Assembly (NCBI GenBank): GCA_025210395.1
Contig: JAOARV010000037.1
Span: 1-56,772, forward strand
Direction: 5' to 3'
DNA length: 56,772 bases
Source: Marinisporobacter sp.
GTDB taxonomy: Bacteria; Bacillota; Clostridia; Peptostreptococcales; Thermotaleaceae
Shown here: positions 8,489-17,352 of the stretch, one piece after another
How the letters are laid out: each line of letters starts with the position of its first letter
Position numbering within the stretch: position 1 is the stretch's first letter
Program-made: the position numbers and the translations under genes
Notes under the pieces: generated by a model
What the model saw: only the letters and a program-made list of their open reading frames with translations
Database searches by the model: none
What the model was told of the DNA's origin: nothing

Positions 8489-9967
8489 TTATAATAAGTT
8501 TGTTTTTACATATTCTATGCGAGATAATATATTTTGTTTCCCTAAAACTTTCATCATCAGATTTAAATCTGGTCCATGTACTTCCCCTGTTAATGCAACT
8601 CTTATAGGCATAAAAAGATTTTTCCCCTTATAGCCAGTCTCTTTTTGAATTGCTTTTAATGCTGTTTTTCCAAAGGTCTCATCAATATTTTCAGCTTCTG
8701 AAACCTTTTGTGTAAACACTTCTAATAAATGTGGCAAATGCTCAAGCTTTAATACTTCTTCTGCTTTTTCATCCTCTGGTGTTATTGCTGTTTTAAAGAA
8801 AATATCTGACTTTTCTACAATTTCACCAGCAAAGGACAGTCGATCTTGTAATAGCTTCACTAAATCTTTTAGCCATTCATATTTTTCTTTTGCTTCTTCT
8901 TTAGTAATATATGCAGCTTCTATAAGATGCGGAATTGCTAAGTCTGTAAGTTCCTCAAGAGAAGCTTCTTTTACATAGTGAGCATCGATCCAATTTAATT
9001 TATCTGTATCAAATACGCCTCCACTTTTAGATACTCTCTCTAATGAAAACTTTTCAATTAATTCTTCCATAGAAAAAATTTCTTGATTATCTTCTGGACT
9101 CCATCCTACAAGAGCTAAATAGTTTACAAGTCCTTGAGGCAGATATCCTTTTCTCTTAAAGTCTTCTGCTGCCACATCTCCTTGTCTTTTACTCAATTTT
9201 TTTCTATCTCTATTTAAGATATTTGGAAGATGTACAAATTTTGGTGCTTCCCATCCTAATGCTTCATATAGATAAGCATGTTTAGGCGTTGAAATAATCC
9301 ATTCTTCTCCACGAATAACATGGGTAATTTCCATTAAATAATCATCTACAACAACAGCAAAATGATAAGTTGGGAATCCATCTGTCTTCATCAATACTTG
9401 ATCATCTAAATCGTTTGTATTAACAACTACATTTCCTCTGATCACATCAAAAAAAGCAATTTCTCTATTTTCAGGAAGCTTTAATCTTACTACATATTCT
9501 TCTCCACTTGCAATTCTTTCCTTTGCTTCTTCTATAGAAAGTTCTCTACAATGACCATCATATTTTGGTGTTTGGCCCTTTTCTTTTTGTTCTTCTCTTA
9601 CTTTTTCTAATCTTTCTTTAGAACAAAAGCAATAATATGCATGTCCATCTTTGATCATTTGATCAATATATTTTTGATAAATTTCTAGTCTTTCTGATTG
9701 AACATAAGGACCCTTATCTCCCTTTTGAACAAGCTCTCCATCCTGAAGAATAACTCCTTCATCATGTTCAATACCAGCCCACTTAAGGGCTTCAATCATA
9801 TTTTCTATAGCACCTTCAACATATCTTGTTCTATCCGTATCTTCAATTCTTAGTATATATTTACCCCCATTTTGTTTTGCAAACAAATAGTTGTATAGGG
9901 CAGTTCTTAAACTTCCTATATGTACAAATCCTGTAGGACTTGGTGCAAATCTAACTCTTACTGTCAT
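8489..9967 (-). CDS. gltX: Glutamyl-tRNA synthetase
   Basis: Class I synthetase of 492 residues. HIGH-type motif [19 protein letters not shown] (about 11-29), [10 protein letters not shown], and a KMSKS-type motif [12 protein letters not shown] (about 254-265). The C-terminal half is the helical anticodon-binding domain of bacterial GluRS. Four cysteine/histidine positions ([10 protein letters not shown] and HCREL) resemble the zinc-binding SWIM-like site of some bacterial GluRS. Since GlnRS is also present, whether this enzyme is discriminating cannot be told from the sequence. Start ATG follows AGGAGGAGC. The cysE T-box begins immediately after its stop codon. Confidence 0.96.
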   Translation of the reverse strand: MTVRVRFAPSPTGFVHIGSLRTALYNYLFAKQNGGKYILRIEDTDRTRYVEGAIENMIEALKWAGIEHDEGVILQDGELVQKGDKGPYVQSERLEIYQKYIDQMIKDGHAYYCFCSKERLEKVREEQKEKGQTPKYDGHCRELSIEEAKERIASGEEYVVRLKLPENREIAFFDVIRGNVVVNTNDLDDQVLMKTDGFPTYHFAVVVDDYLMEITHVIRGEEWIISTPKHAYLYEALGWEAPKFVHLPNILNRDRKKLSKRQGDVAAEDFKRKGYLPQGLVNYLALVGWSPEDNQEIFSMEELIEKFSLERVSKSGGVFDTDKLNWIDAHYVKEASLEELTDLAIPHLIEAAYITKEEAKEKYEWLKDLVKLLQDRLSFAGEIVEKSDIFFKTAITPEDEKAEEVLKLEHLPHLLEVFTQKVSEAENIDETFGKTALKAIQKETGYKGKNLFMPIRVALTGEVHGPDLNLMMKVLGKQNILSRIEYVKTNLL

Positions 9968-10201
9968 ACGAGCTCCTCCTAATTTAAAAAATCATTATTA
10001 TATTTTCTAATTATATCTAAAAATACTTTCCTTAGCAACCAATTTGCCTTTATATCCTATTTTATCCTTATATCTGCCTCTATTTATTTTTTATAAATAC
10101 ACCCATGCATAAGATACTCAACTAAATTTTGAATCATGGACTCCTATTAAATAGAATTAGAAAATGATTTCTCTTTCCTAAAAAGTTCACTATTCATGTA
10201 T

Positions 10202-11785
10202 TTACTTTATACCAACTTCCTTGAATAGCTTCAATACATTTGAGATGGCTTGATCATAAGGAATTTCTATCTTTTCTTCTTCATTTCTTAGTTTATACTC
10301 CACTACTTCATCTCCTGCTTTTTTACCTACTACAATTCTAATAGGAATTCCTAATAAATCTGCATCCTTAAATTTCGCTCCCGCTTGTTTCTCTCGATCA
10401 TCTAATAATACTTCAATATTTCTCTCTAATAGTTCTTTGTATATTTTTTCCCCTAAAGCAATTTGTTCTTCCTTCTTTTTGTTGACAATAGAGATGATCA
10501 CATGAAAAGGTGCTACAGAAAAAGGCCAAAGGATCCCCTCATCATCATGATGTTCATTTATAATAGCCGCTAGTATTTTTGTTATATCAAGATTATAGCT
10601 TCCTATTAAAACATTTTTTTCTTTTCCATTTTCATCAATATAAGTAGCTCCTAAATTTTCACTACCATTGATGTTTCGTTTTTTTAACGCTGCAAGTTCT
10701 ATACCTTTTTTTATTTCTATAAGGTCCTTACATCTTGGACATTGATCTCCTTCTTTGATGGTAATAATATCTTCAACTAAGTCAGCCTTAAAATCCCTAC
10801 CGTAATTTACATTCTTTATATGATAATCTGTCTTATTAGCACCTGCTACAGCATTTTTCATACTTGTTACTTCAGGATCCACAACAACCATTACATCCTT
10901 TAATCCCATTGGACCTGCAAAACCTGTTTTAGCACTTGTAATTCTTTCTACCTCTTCCCCTTCTGCGAAGGAAAGCGTCATTGGTTCTATATTCAAAGCA
11001 GTTTCTAATTTGGCTAAATTTAATTCTCTATCTCCTCGAATAAAAGCTGCTATAAATTGATCTTTTCCTTTTAGCAATAAACATTTTATTAGTTTCGCTT
11101 CTTCTAGTTCTAAAAATTCATTTAATTGTTCAATGGTTTTTACATTAGGTGTATATACCTCTTCTAATGATTTCTCTTTTTCTTCATTGGGTAAATTGAT
11201 AGCACACATGGCTCTCTTTTTTAAAGCTTTATATCCACAAGATTTACATATAGCCATCTCTTCTTTTCCTTCATCAGAAATAAAAACAAATTTTCCTGAT
11301 ATGATTTCTTCTTTATTGTGGATATCTAAAACTTTCTTCGTCTTTAATCCACATGTTTTAAACATTTCCTCAAAATTTGTGTGCATAGATTGAAAATGTG
11401 CTTCTAGTTCTTCTTTGTCTTTATGAAAAGTAATCACATCAACTAAAATACTTCCCTTTTTATCCTCTTTACTTTTTCCTGTTTTTACTTGATAAAAACC
11501 AAAAGGTAATTCCTTATAGGATTTTAAATCTTTTTTTACAAGACTAATATAAGTTTTCTCATCAGATGGTAATAATATACTAAATTCCTGAAGTCCTTCT
11601 CTTTCAAGAATTCCCCTAAATATTTTCTTCATCTTTTCAATCACTCTATATCCTAATGGCAAATAAACATAAGTCCCTCCAACCTTTCTCATCATACTTC
11701 CTCTAATAAGGAGTTTTTCCGATACTTTTTCTATCTCTGAAGGCACTTCTCTTAAAGTATGTAGATAAAGCTTTGATGCTCTCAT
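10202..11785 (-). CDS. Degenerate bacterial-type ProRS with intact INS editing domain; probable Ala-tRNA(Pro) trans-editing protein
   Basis: A 527-residue relative of E. coli-type prolyl-tRNA synthetase. The N terminus LREVPSEIEKVSEKLLIRG and the C-terminal anticodon domain (about 425-527) align well. The catalytic core does not: about 40 residues between motif 1 and the PTHEE segment are missing, PTHEE reads LLPSDEKT, the RPRFGxMRSREFLMKD motif 2 block is replaced by GKSKEDKKGSILVDV, and motif 3 GIGVTR reads NLDITK (397-403), losing its Arg. The INS deacylase domain (about 205-345) keeps Lys234, the GPxG loop (291-294), Asp303 and His322, the counterparts of E. coli K279, D350 and H369. CxxC pairs lie at 180-183 and 349-352. 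The ATG at 11783-11785 follows AAAGGGG. Co-regulated with canonical proS upstream. Loss of charging and retention of editing are inferred from sequence. Confidence 0.85.
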   Translation of the reverse strand: MRASKLYLHTLREVPSEIEKVSEKLLIRGSMMRKVGGTYVYLPLGYRVIEKMKKIFRGILEREGLQEFSILLPSDEKTYISLVKKDLKSYKELPFGFYQVKTGKSKEDKKGSILVDVITFHKDKEELEAHFQSMHTNFEEMFKTCGLKTKKVLDIHNKEEIISGKFVFISDEGKEEMAICKSCGYKALKKRAMCAINLPNEEKEKSLEEVYTPNVKTIEQLNEFLELEEAKLIKCLLLKGKDQFIAAFIRGDRELNLAKLETALNIEPMTLSFAEGEEVERITSAKTGFAGPMGLKDVMVVVDPEVTSMKNAVAGANKTDYHIKNVNYGRDFKADLVEDIITIKEGDQCPRCKDLIEIKKGIELAALKKRNINGSENLGATYIDENGKEKNVLIGSYNLDITKILAAIINEHHDDEGILWPFSVAPFHVIISIVNKKKEEQIALGEKIYKELLERNIEVLLDDREKQAGAKFKDADLLGIPIRIVVGKKAGDEVVEYKLRNEEEKIEIPYDQAISNVLKLFKEVGIK

Positions 11786-11818
11786 TTTTTTGCCCCTTTC
11801 CCTTTTAGTATATAAATG

Positions 11819-11844
11819 AAGGTGGTTATTCATATAACCACCTT
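11819..11844 (-). terminator. Hairpin between proS and the ProRS-like gene
   Basis: AAGGTGGTTAT and ATAACCACCTT form a perfect 11-bp stem with a 4-base loop, 5 bases after the proS stop codon. The following bases (CATTTATATAC) are not a proper T tract, so it is probably an attenuating or transcript-processing hairpin that lets part of the transcripts continue. Confidence 0.55.
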
Positions 11845-11849
11845 TTGTT

Positions 11850-13292
11850 TTAATACGCTCTTGCTACGTATACCATATGTTTTGCTTCTTTTCCACAGAA
11901 ATGACATTTATTCCCTAAATCTTCTTGCTCGAATGGAATACATCTAATCGTCGCACCCGTTTCTGCTTTCACATGCTCTTCACATTCACGATCTCCACAC
12001 CACATAGCCTTTGCAAATCCAGGCTTTTCTTCTTGCTTTTGTTTAAAATCTTCAAGACTCTCCACATAATAAGTTTTTTCTTCTCTATAGTTACGCGCTT
12101 TTTCTAGCATATTATTATGAATATCATCTAATAATTTTGATACCGTTTCCTTTAAGCCTTCCATTGGAACAGGTTGTTTTTCTAACGTATCTCTTCTAAA
12201 AATCATTACTTGATTTTTTTCAATATCTCTAGGTCCTACTTCTATACGAATTGGAACACCTTTCATTTCCCACTCGTTGAATTTCCATCCTGGTGAATTA
12301 TTTTCATTATCATCAATCTCTATTCTAATATCACTGCCTAAAGCTTTTTTAAGTTCATAAGCTTTATCTAAAACGCCCTCTTTATGTTGTGCAATAGGAA
12401 TAATCACTACTTGAGTTGGAGCTACTCTAGGAGGAAGTACAAGTCCTCTATTGTCTCCATGAACCATGATAATTCCACCAATTAATCTTGTCGATACTCC
12501 CCAAGATGTATGGTATGGATGCTGCATTTCTCCATTTCTTCCTAAGAATGAAATATCAAAGGCTTTTGTGAAATGTTGTCCTAAATTGTGAGAAGTTCCT
12601 GCTTGAAGAGCTTTTCCATCGTGCATTAAAGCTTCCATTGTATAAGTAGCATGTGCTCCTGCAAACTTTTCTTTGTCACTTTTTCTTCCTGTTACAACAG
12701 GAATAGCCAATAACTCTTCTGCCGTTTCTCTATAAATATTAAGCATTTGAAGAGTTTCTTCTTGTGCCTCTTCTTCCGTTTCATGTAATGTATGGCCTTC
12801 TTGCCATAAGAATTCAGAAGTTCTTAGGAAAGGTCTTGTAGATTTTTCCCATCTTACAACACTACACCATTGGTTATAAAGATAAGGTAATTCTCTATAA
12901 GAATTTAACCATTTTGAATACATAGAACAGATAATCGTTTCTGATGTAGGTCTTACACAAAGTCTTTCTGCAAGCTTTTCATCTCCTCCATGAGTTACCC
13001 ATGCTACCTCTGGTGCAAATCCTTCAACATGTTCTTCTTCTTTTTTCAATAAATTTTCTGGAATCAATAATGGGAAATACATATTTTTATGTCCTGTATC
13101 TTTAAATCTTTGATCCATGTATTTTTGGATATTTTCCCAAATCGCATAGCCATATGCCTTAATGACCATGAACCCTTTTACTGGTGAATAATCCACCATA
13201 TCTGTTTTTTTGATAACATCTGTATACCACTGTGGAAAGTCAACCTCCATTGGTGTAATGTCTTCTACAAATCCTTTTTGCTTCTTTGCCAT
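11850..13292 (-). CDS. proS: Prolyl-tRNA synthetase, archaeal/eukaryotic type
   Basis: Class II synthetase of 480 residues, the length of the ProS form that lacks the INS editing insertion. Motif 2 and the ATP site are intact: RPTSETII (about 113-120), [20 protein letters not shown] (146-165); motif 3 is [17 protein letters not shown] (about 272-288). The anticodon domain is followed by the C-terminal zinc-binding domain ([20 protein letters not shown]) and the typical terminal Tyr. Start ATG follows GAAAGGAG. It is the first gene after the Pro T-box and is followed at 64 bases by the ProRS-like gene that does carry an INS domain. Confidence 0.96.
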   Translation of the reverse strand: MAKKQKGFVEDITPMEVDFPQWYTDVIKKTDMVDYSPVKGFMVIKAYGYAIWENIQKYMDQRFKDTGHKNMYFPLLIPENLLKKEEEHVEGFAPEVAWVTHGGDEKLAERLCVRPTSETIICSMYSKWLNSYRELPYLYNQWCSVVRWEKSTRPFLRTSEFLWQEGHTLHETEEEAQEETLQMLNIYRETAEELLAIPVVTGRKSDKEKFAGAHATYTMEALMHDGKALQAGTSHNLGQHFTKAFDISFLGRNGEMQHPYHTSWGVSTRLIGGIIMVHGDNRGLVLPPRVAPTQVVIIPIAQHKEGVLDKAYELKKALGSDIRIEIDDNENNSPGWKFNEWEMKGVPIRIEVGPRDIEKNQVMIFRRDTLEKQPVPMEGLKETVSKLLDDIHNNMLEKARNYREEKTYYVESLEDFKQKQEEKPGFAKAMWCGDRECEEHVKAETGATIRCIPFEQEDLGNKCHFCGKEAKHMVYVARAY

Positions 13293-13342
13293 ATCCTTTC
13301 TCCTTTCTTCATAGAACTATCTCTTTTTTCATTATTTCATTA

Positions 13343-13580
13343 AAATACCCCTTCGTCTCATTCTAGAGACGAAAGGGTCTAATTTTCCGCGGTACCACTC
13401 TAATTAATTCAAAAGAATTCTCTTTACCTAGATCTAACGGTCTAGCACCGTAAAGACTTACTCAGTTTCAGTCTTAACTCAAGGGTGGGTTCAAAAAGAT
13501 GTCTCATACAAAGTCTTTCAGCCTATGGACTTTGCTCTCTTAATGATTAATCTATCCTACTATTCCCTATCATAGCTTTC
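13343..13580 (-). promoter_or_regulatory. T-box riboswitch, proline specifier (CCC), for proS
   Basis: Minus-strand T-box leader: stem I base AGGGAATAGTAGG, AGAGA-type loop, apical AGGCTGAAAG, specifier loop, antiterminator GTGGTACCGCGG (about 13387-13398) and terminator hairpin TTTCGTCTC/GAGACGAA (13347-13379). The specifier is CCC at 13489-13487, followed by A and CCCT, which pairs with AGGG at the 5' side. Uncharged tRNA-Pro should induce proS and, through read-through of the weak hairpin at 11819, the ProRS-like gene. Confidence 0.92.
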
Positions 13581-13619
13581 ATCATTTTTAAACTTAAATA
13601 CATATTAACTAATATCACT

Positions 13620-14105
13620 TTATTTGTCAACAGGAAATCTCACAACACTTGCAATAGCTTGAGATGCAATGCCTTCTCCTATTCCTGTAAATCCTAAACC
13701 TTCTGTCGTAGTAGCTTTTACATTAATACAATCAATGGCTACCTCTAAGGTATGGGCTATATTTTTTCTCATTTCTTCTATATATGGAGCCATTTTAGGA
13801 TTTTGTGCAATAATTGTAGCATCCACATTGTTCACCTTATACCCCTTACTTTTAAGCATATTATTCACTTCTGCTAATAATTTTATACTAGAAGCTCCCC
13901 TAAATCTTTCATCTGTATCTGGAAAATGCTTTCCAATATCACCAAGGGCTACTGCTCCAAGTAATGCATCCTTTATAGCATGAAGAAGTACATCTGCATC
14001 AGAATGTCCTAAAAGTCCCTTTTCGTAAGGTATTTCTATACCTCCTAATATGAGTTTTCTTCCCTTTACTAATTTATGTACATCATATCCCATGCCTACA
14101 CGCAT
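13620..14105 (-). CDS. ispF: 2-C-methyl-D-erythritol 2,4-cyclodiphosphate synthase
   Basis: Fifth enzyme of the MEP isoprenoid pathway; cyclises CDP-methylerythritol phosphate with loss of CMP. Length 161 residues is typical. The zinc ligands are in the N-terminal GYDVHKL (Asp8, His10) and [14 protein letters not shown] (His42). The family signature is complete in [17 protein letters not shown], and the substrate loop is [18 protein letters not shown] near the C terminus. The start ATG follows GAGGGGGA. It lies 21 bases after ispD, an adjacent arrangement common in bacteria, and the Pro T-box follows it. Confidence 0.96.
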   Translation of the reverse strand: MRVGMGYDVHKLVKGRKLILGGIEIPYEKGLLGHSDADVLLHAIKDALLGAVALGDIGKHFPDTDERFRGASSIKLLAEVNNMLKSKGYKVNNVDATIIAQNPKMAPYIEEMRKNIAHTLEVAIDCINVKATTTEGLGFTGIGEGIASQAIASVVRFPVDK

Positions 14106-14126
14106 AAATATCCCCCTCTATATTTT

Positions 14127-14828
14127 TTAATTTCTATTTTTTAAAATAGCTTCTCCTATATATAAATCTTCTGGTGTAGTTATTTTTATATTTTCATAAT
14201 GTCCCATAACCATTTTTAGATCTTCACCAATTCTTTCAACTAACACGGTATCATCCGTTCCTTGGTATCCATCTTCTATTGCTTTTTTATGGGCTTTTAA
14301 TACCAACTTATAGTCAAAAACTTGAGGAGTTTGTATTGCCCAAAGAGTTTTTCGATCTGGTGTGTTTTTAATATTTTTTTCTTCATCAACTACTTTAATC
14401 GTATCTTTTACAGGTACGCCTACCCCTACTGCTTTATACTTTATAGCTTGATCTATACTATTAAGAATAGTCTCTTCTTTTATAAAAGGTCTTGCTCCAT
14501 CATGAATAGCTACAATATCACATCTTTCATCTACTGCCTTTAATCCATTTAATATGGATTCTTGACGCTCAGCCCCTCCAGCTACAACTTTTGTGACTTT
14601 TTTAAATCCAAAAGAATTGATGATTCTTTCTCTACAATATTGAATCTCATCAGGGTGAGTCACAACGATAATTTCGTCTATAAAAAAAGATTGATCAAAA
14701 GCCTCAATCGTACGAGCTAGTACAGGTTTATTACAAAGATTCAAATATTGCTTATTCATCTCACTATTCATTCTTTTCCCTTGTCCTGCTGCTGCAATAA
14801 TAACCGAAATAAATTTTTCTTTTCTCAA
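14127..14828 (-). CDS. ispD: 2-C-methyl-D-erythritol 4-phosphate cytidylyltransferase
   Basis: Third enzyme of the MEP pathway, makes CDP-methylerythritol from CTP. The nucleotide-binding signature ISVIIAAAGQGKRM (about 7-20), VAIHDGARPFI and the C-terminal ITTPEDLYIGEA are those of IspD; 233 residues is normal. The chosen start is a TTG at 14826-14828 with AGGAGG seven bases upstream. The frame remains open to an ATG at 14876, but that stretch encodes the terminator hairpin of the upstream gene (14846-14872), so the longer protein is rejected. It is followed by ispF. Confidence 0.93.
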   Translation of the reverse strand: MRKEKFISVIIAAAGQGKRMNSEMNKQYLNLCNKPVLARTIEAFDQSFFIDEIIVVTHPDEIQYCRERIINSFGFKKVTKVVAGGAERQESILNGLKAVDERCDIVAIHDGARPFIKEETILNSIDQAIKYKAVGVGVPVKDTIKVVDEEKNIKNTPDRKTLWAIQTPQVFDYKLVLKAHKKAIEDGYQGTDDTVLVERIGEDLKMVMGHYENIKITTPEDLYIGEAILKNRN

Positions 14829-14845
14829 AATGATTCCTCCTATTT

Positions 14846-14872
14846 CAAAAGAAAACCCAGCATATGCTGGGT
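14846..14872 (-). terminator. Intrinsic terminator between the PIN-TRAM gene and ispD
   Basis: The perfect palindrome ACCCAGCATATGCTGGGT is followed on the minus strand by TTTCTTTT. It lies in the 5' leader of ispD, so ispD-ispF need read-through or a promoter not recognised here. Confidence 0.85.
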
Positions 14873-14891
14873 ACAATTTTATTATATATTT

Positions 14892-16016
14892 TTATGCTGA
14901 TTTATCAACCAACATTTTAGGTTTTGCAAAAATCATTCTGCCTGCAGCAGTCTGTAATACACTCGTGACAAGAACTCCCATGGTCTCTCCAATATGTTTT
15001 CTGCCACCTTCTACAACAATCATGGTTCCATCGTCTAAGTAAGCTACACCTTGACCAGATTCTTTTCCTTCTTTGATAACTTGTACAACCATTTCTTCTC
15101 CAGGCAACACTACTGGTTTTAATGCATTGGCAAGTTCATTAATATTAAGTACAGGTACACCTTGCAATTCAGCTACTTTATTTAAATTGTAATCATTCGT
15201 CACAACTTTTCCATCTAAAAATTGAGCAAGCCTTAGTAGCTTTATATCTACTTCTTCTACTTCTTCAAAATCTTTATCTGTAATCTTTACCTCTATAGGT
15301 AACTCCTTTTGGATACGATTTAAAATATCTAAGCCTCTTCTTCCTCTTGCTCTTTTTAAACTATCCGATGAATCTGCAATATGTCTTAATTCTTTAAGAA
15401 CAAATTCTGGAATCACAAGAGGTCCTTCCATAAAACCGGTTTGAGATAAGTCTGCAATTCTTCCGTCAATAATCACACTTGTATCTAGTACCTTAGGAAT
15501 ATTACTACTATTGTCTTTTTGGGTTTCTGTCTTTTCTTTAGATATTATATTCTTTTTAAATAACATAGATATATTGCCTAAATCATCTCTTTTCTTATTT
15601 GCAAGACTTACACCTAAATATCCTAAGAATATATAAAGCATAATCGATAAAATCGGTCCAACTAATGGAATAGATATACCCATCAATAAACTACTAATTA
15701 AATAAGCTATCACCAATCCAATGATCAAACCTACTGCTCCAACAACCATATCCATAGTAGGAATCTTTTGAAGTTCTCCTTCTACCCAATTTGCTGAGCT
15801 TAATCCTTTTTCCATCAGCCATGGCGTAATAATAAAAAATATAATTCCTCCCGCAGCTGCACCTATAATACTAAAAACCATTCCCATAATAGGTGTAATC
15901 TCTGGGATCTGTACAATCCCTTGAACTTTAGCCAGTTTTATCAGAAGCATGGCCACTGCATATCCAACCGAAGCACCTGCTAACGTTAATGCTCCTCTAA
16001 CAATTTTATTAAACAT
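14892..16016 (-). CDS. Membrane PIN-TRAM domain nuclease (YacL family)
   Basis: A 374-residue protein with four hydrophobic segments in the first 140 residues (about 8-27, 42-67, 88-112 and 117-138), then a PIN domain (about 176-285) and a TRAM RNA-binding domain (about 297-360). PIN acidic residues are visible in [26 protein letters not shown] and [18 protein letters not shown] is seen in [17 protein letters not shown] and [18 protein letters not shown]. It corresponds to B. subtilis YacL, whose precise target is not settled; a membrane-tethered RNase is inferred. The neighbours carD and ispD are the standard ones. Start follows AGGAGGTGG. Confidence 0.9.
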   Translation of the reverse strand: MFNKIVRGALTLAGASVGYAVAMLLIKLAKVQGIVQIPEITPIMGMVFSIIGAAAGGIIFFIITPWLMEKGLSSANWVEGELQKIPTMDMVVGAVGLIIGLVIAYLISSLLMGISIPLVGPILSIMLYIFLGYLGVSLANKKRDDLGNISMLFKKNIISKEKTETQKDNSSNIPKVLDTSVIIDGRIADLSQTGFMEGPLVIPEFVLKELRHIADSSDSLKRARGRRGLDILNRIQKELPIEVKITDKDFEEVEEVDIKLLRLAQFLDGKVVTNDYNLNKVAELQGVPVLNINELANALKPVVLPGEEMVVQVIKEGKESGQGVAYLDDGTMIVVEGGRKHIGETMGVLVTSVLQTAAGRMIFAKPKMLVDKSA

Positions 16017-16129
16017 AGCTTTCCACCTCCTATTTCAAAAGTATAACCATGCTAATTTTATTTTATAACTAAACACTACCTAATTTCAATATAATTTGTA
16101 TATTTTGGTAAAAAAGTCCGATGCAATAC

Positions 16130-16157
16130 AAAAATGAAGCGTCCCCATGACGCTTCA
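16130..16157 (-). terminator. Intrinsic terminator after the CarD gene
   Basis: TGAAGCGTC pairs with GACGCTTCA around ATGGG on the minus strand, followed by TTTTTG. Confidence 0.9.
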
Positions 16158-16168
16158 CATAGTTAGAA

Positions 16169-16645
16169 TTATTGAATGGCTGTATCAATTAAATCTTCAG
16201 CAACTTTTTCTTCTATGCCTCTAGCCAGTACAATTTCACTAATGAGGATTTGTTTTGCATTCGCTAACATTTTTCTTTCTCCTGTTGATAATCCTTTTTC
16301 TCTATCTCTAAGGGTTAAATTTCTTACTACCATAGCAACTTCATAGATGTCTCCACTTTTAATCTTATCCATATTGGCTCTATATCGTCTATTCCAATTT
16401 TTAGGCATTTTGGAAATATCATCACTTAATACAGCCAGTACTTGATCTACTTCCTTTAAAGATATAATTTCTCTTAATCCAATGTCTTCTACATTGTCAA
16501 GAGGGATCATTACTTTCATTTCTCCTAGAGGCATCTTCATAATATAATATTTACGCTTCTTCCCCAATATCTCTTTTTCCTCTATAGCTTCAATAATCCC
16601 CGCTCCATGCATAGGATAAACCACTCTATCACCGATATTGAACAT
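16169..16645 (-). CDS. CarD/CdnL family RNA polymerase-binding regulator
   Basis: A 158-residue protein with the N-terminal RNA-polymerase-interacting (RID, Tudor-like) domain (about 1-60: MFNIGDRVVYPMHGAGIIEA, then KYYIMKMPLGEMKVMIPLDN) and a helical C-terminal DNA-binding domain (about 70-158) containing the conserved W of KNWNRRYRANMDKIKSGD. The family stabilises the open complex at promoters, including those of ribosomal RNA genes in other bacteria. It has a very strong promoter at 16683-16712 and its own terminator, so it is transcribed alone. Start follows GGGAGG. Confidence 0.92.
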   Translation of the reverse strand: MFNIGDRVVYPMHGAGIIEAIEEKEILGKKRKYYIMKMPLGEMKVMIPLDNVEDIGLREIISLKEVDQVLAVLSDDISKMPKNWNRRYRANMDKIKSGDIYEVAMVVRNLTLRDREKGLSTGERKMLANAKQILISEIVLARGIEEKVAEDLIDTAIQ

Positions 16646-16682
16646 TCAGCAAAACCTCCCACATTGTACATTACCTATATTC

Positions 16683-16712
16683 AGTATACAACAAGGGCCT
16701 AGGTTTTGTCAA
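16683..16712 (-). promoter_or_regulatory. Sigma-A promoter of the CarD gene
   Basis: -35 TTGACA, 18-bp spacer, -10 TATACT on the minus strand, 38 bases before the ATG. Confidence 0.85.
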
Positions 16713-16865
16713 GAAAATAATTATTTTATCACATGAAGTATTCATTGTCAAATTTATTTTTTACAACTTTAGTCTTATTTTTTTCCATTTTTACCATTAT
16801 TCAAGCTTATATTCCACTTTTCTACCGTAAAATTAATTTTCTATGAATAGCCTTTAAATTTACTC

Positions 16866-16871
16866 TATAAT
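16866..16871 (+). promoter_or_regulatory. -10 element of the gene at 16922
   Basis: TATAAT at 16866-16871 lies about 50 bases upstream of the start codon. No good -35 hexamer is present at 16-18 bp upstream (CTATGA), so the promoter is weak or needs an activator. Confidence 0.5.
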
Positions 16872-16921
16872 ATGCTAGAATAAATTTAAATCAAACTTAT
16901 TGTACAGAGGTGATGAAACCA

Positions 16922-17317
16922 ATGAAAGATTCTGTTCTTCACAAATTTCAAGATAGTGTTTCAGAAGTATTAATTAGACACAAAAGTATCCTAGACATCA
17001 TATCCAAATATCAAGAGAGCTGTGCAAAAGTAAATAGATCTATTATAAAAGCTGCTACAAATTGTGGTTGTATTCGGATAGATGCCAAAGCTCAACATAT
17101 CCCAAAGGATATTTCCTATGAAGACTTAAAGGATTTTTTAGACAATCACGTTTCTGGTGAGCTTTGTGATATTTGTAGGGATAAAATCACCCAAGAAATG
17201 GGAAACCATTTATTCTATCTTGTAGGTATCTGTAATACACTGCATCTTGATATCCATGAAATCCTAACAAAACAATCCAAAAACATTGAAACTCTTGGAA
17301 AATATGGTCTATATTAA
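16922..17317 (+). CDS. Conserved clostridial protein of unknown function (possible MazG-like helical protein)
   Basis: A 131-residue, mostly helical protein. I recognise the sequence type from Clostridia next to disA, but no function is established. The N terminus has FQDSVSEVLIRHKSILDI; the middle has two conserved cysteine pairs, NCGC and CDICRDK; the C terminus EMGNHLFYLVGICNTLHLDIHEIL resembles the metal-binding helix and following helix of MazG-type nucleotide pyrophosphohydrolases (E-x-GN/D-LFYL). That similarity is by eye only. The ATG at 16922 is chosen because AGAGGTG ends 9 bases upstream; GTG (16910) and ATG (16913) codons overlap that site. It is the only plus-strand gene in the left half and converges on disA over a shared terminator. 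Confidence 0.82.
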   Translation: MKDSVLHKFQDSVSEVLIRHKSILDIISKYQESCAKVNRSIIKAATNCGCIRIDAKAQHIPKDISYEDLKDFLDNHVSGELCDICRDKITQEMGNHLFYLVGICNTLHLDIHEILTKQSKNIETLGKYGLY

Positions 17318-17350
17318 AAAAACACCAATACATTTTATTGGTGTTTTTTT
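17318..17350. terminator. Bidirectional terminator between the 16922 gene and disA
   Basis: CACCAATA and TATTGGTG flank a 5-base loop; T7 follows on the plus strand and A6 precedes it, so it works in both directions for two convergent genes. Confidence 0.9.
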
Positions 17351-17352
17351 AT

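Noticed and set aside
14829..14876. N-terminal extension of IspD from an upstream ATG
   Set aside because: The stretch encodes the terminator palindrome of the upstream gene, and a TTG with an AGGAGG site gives the normal IspD N terminus.
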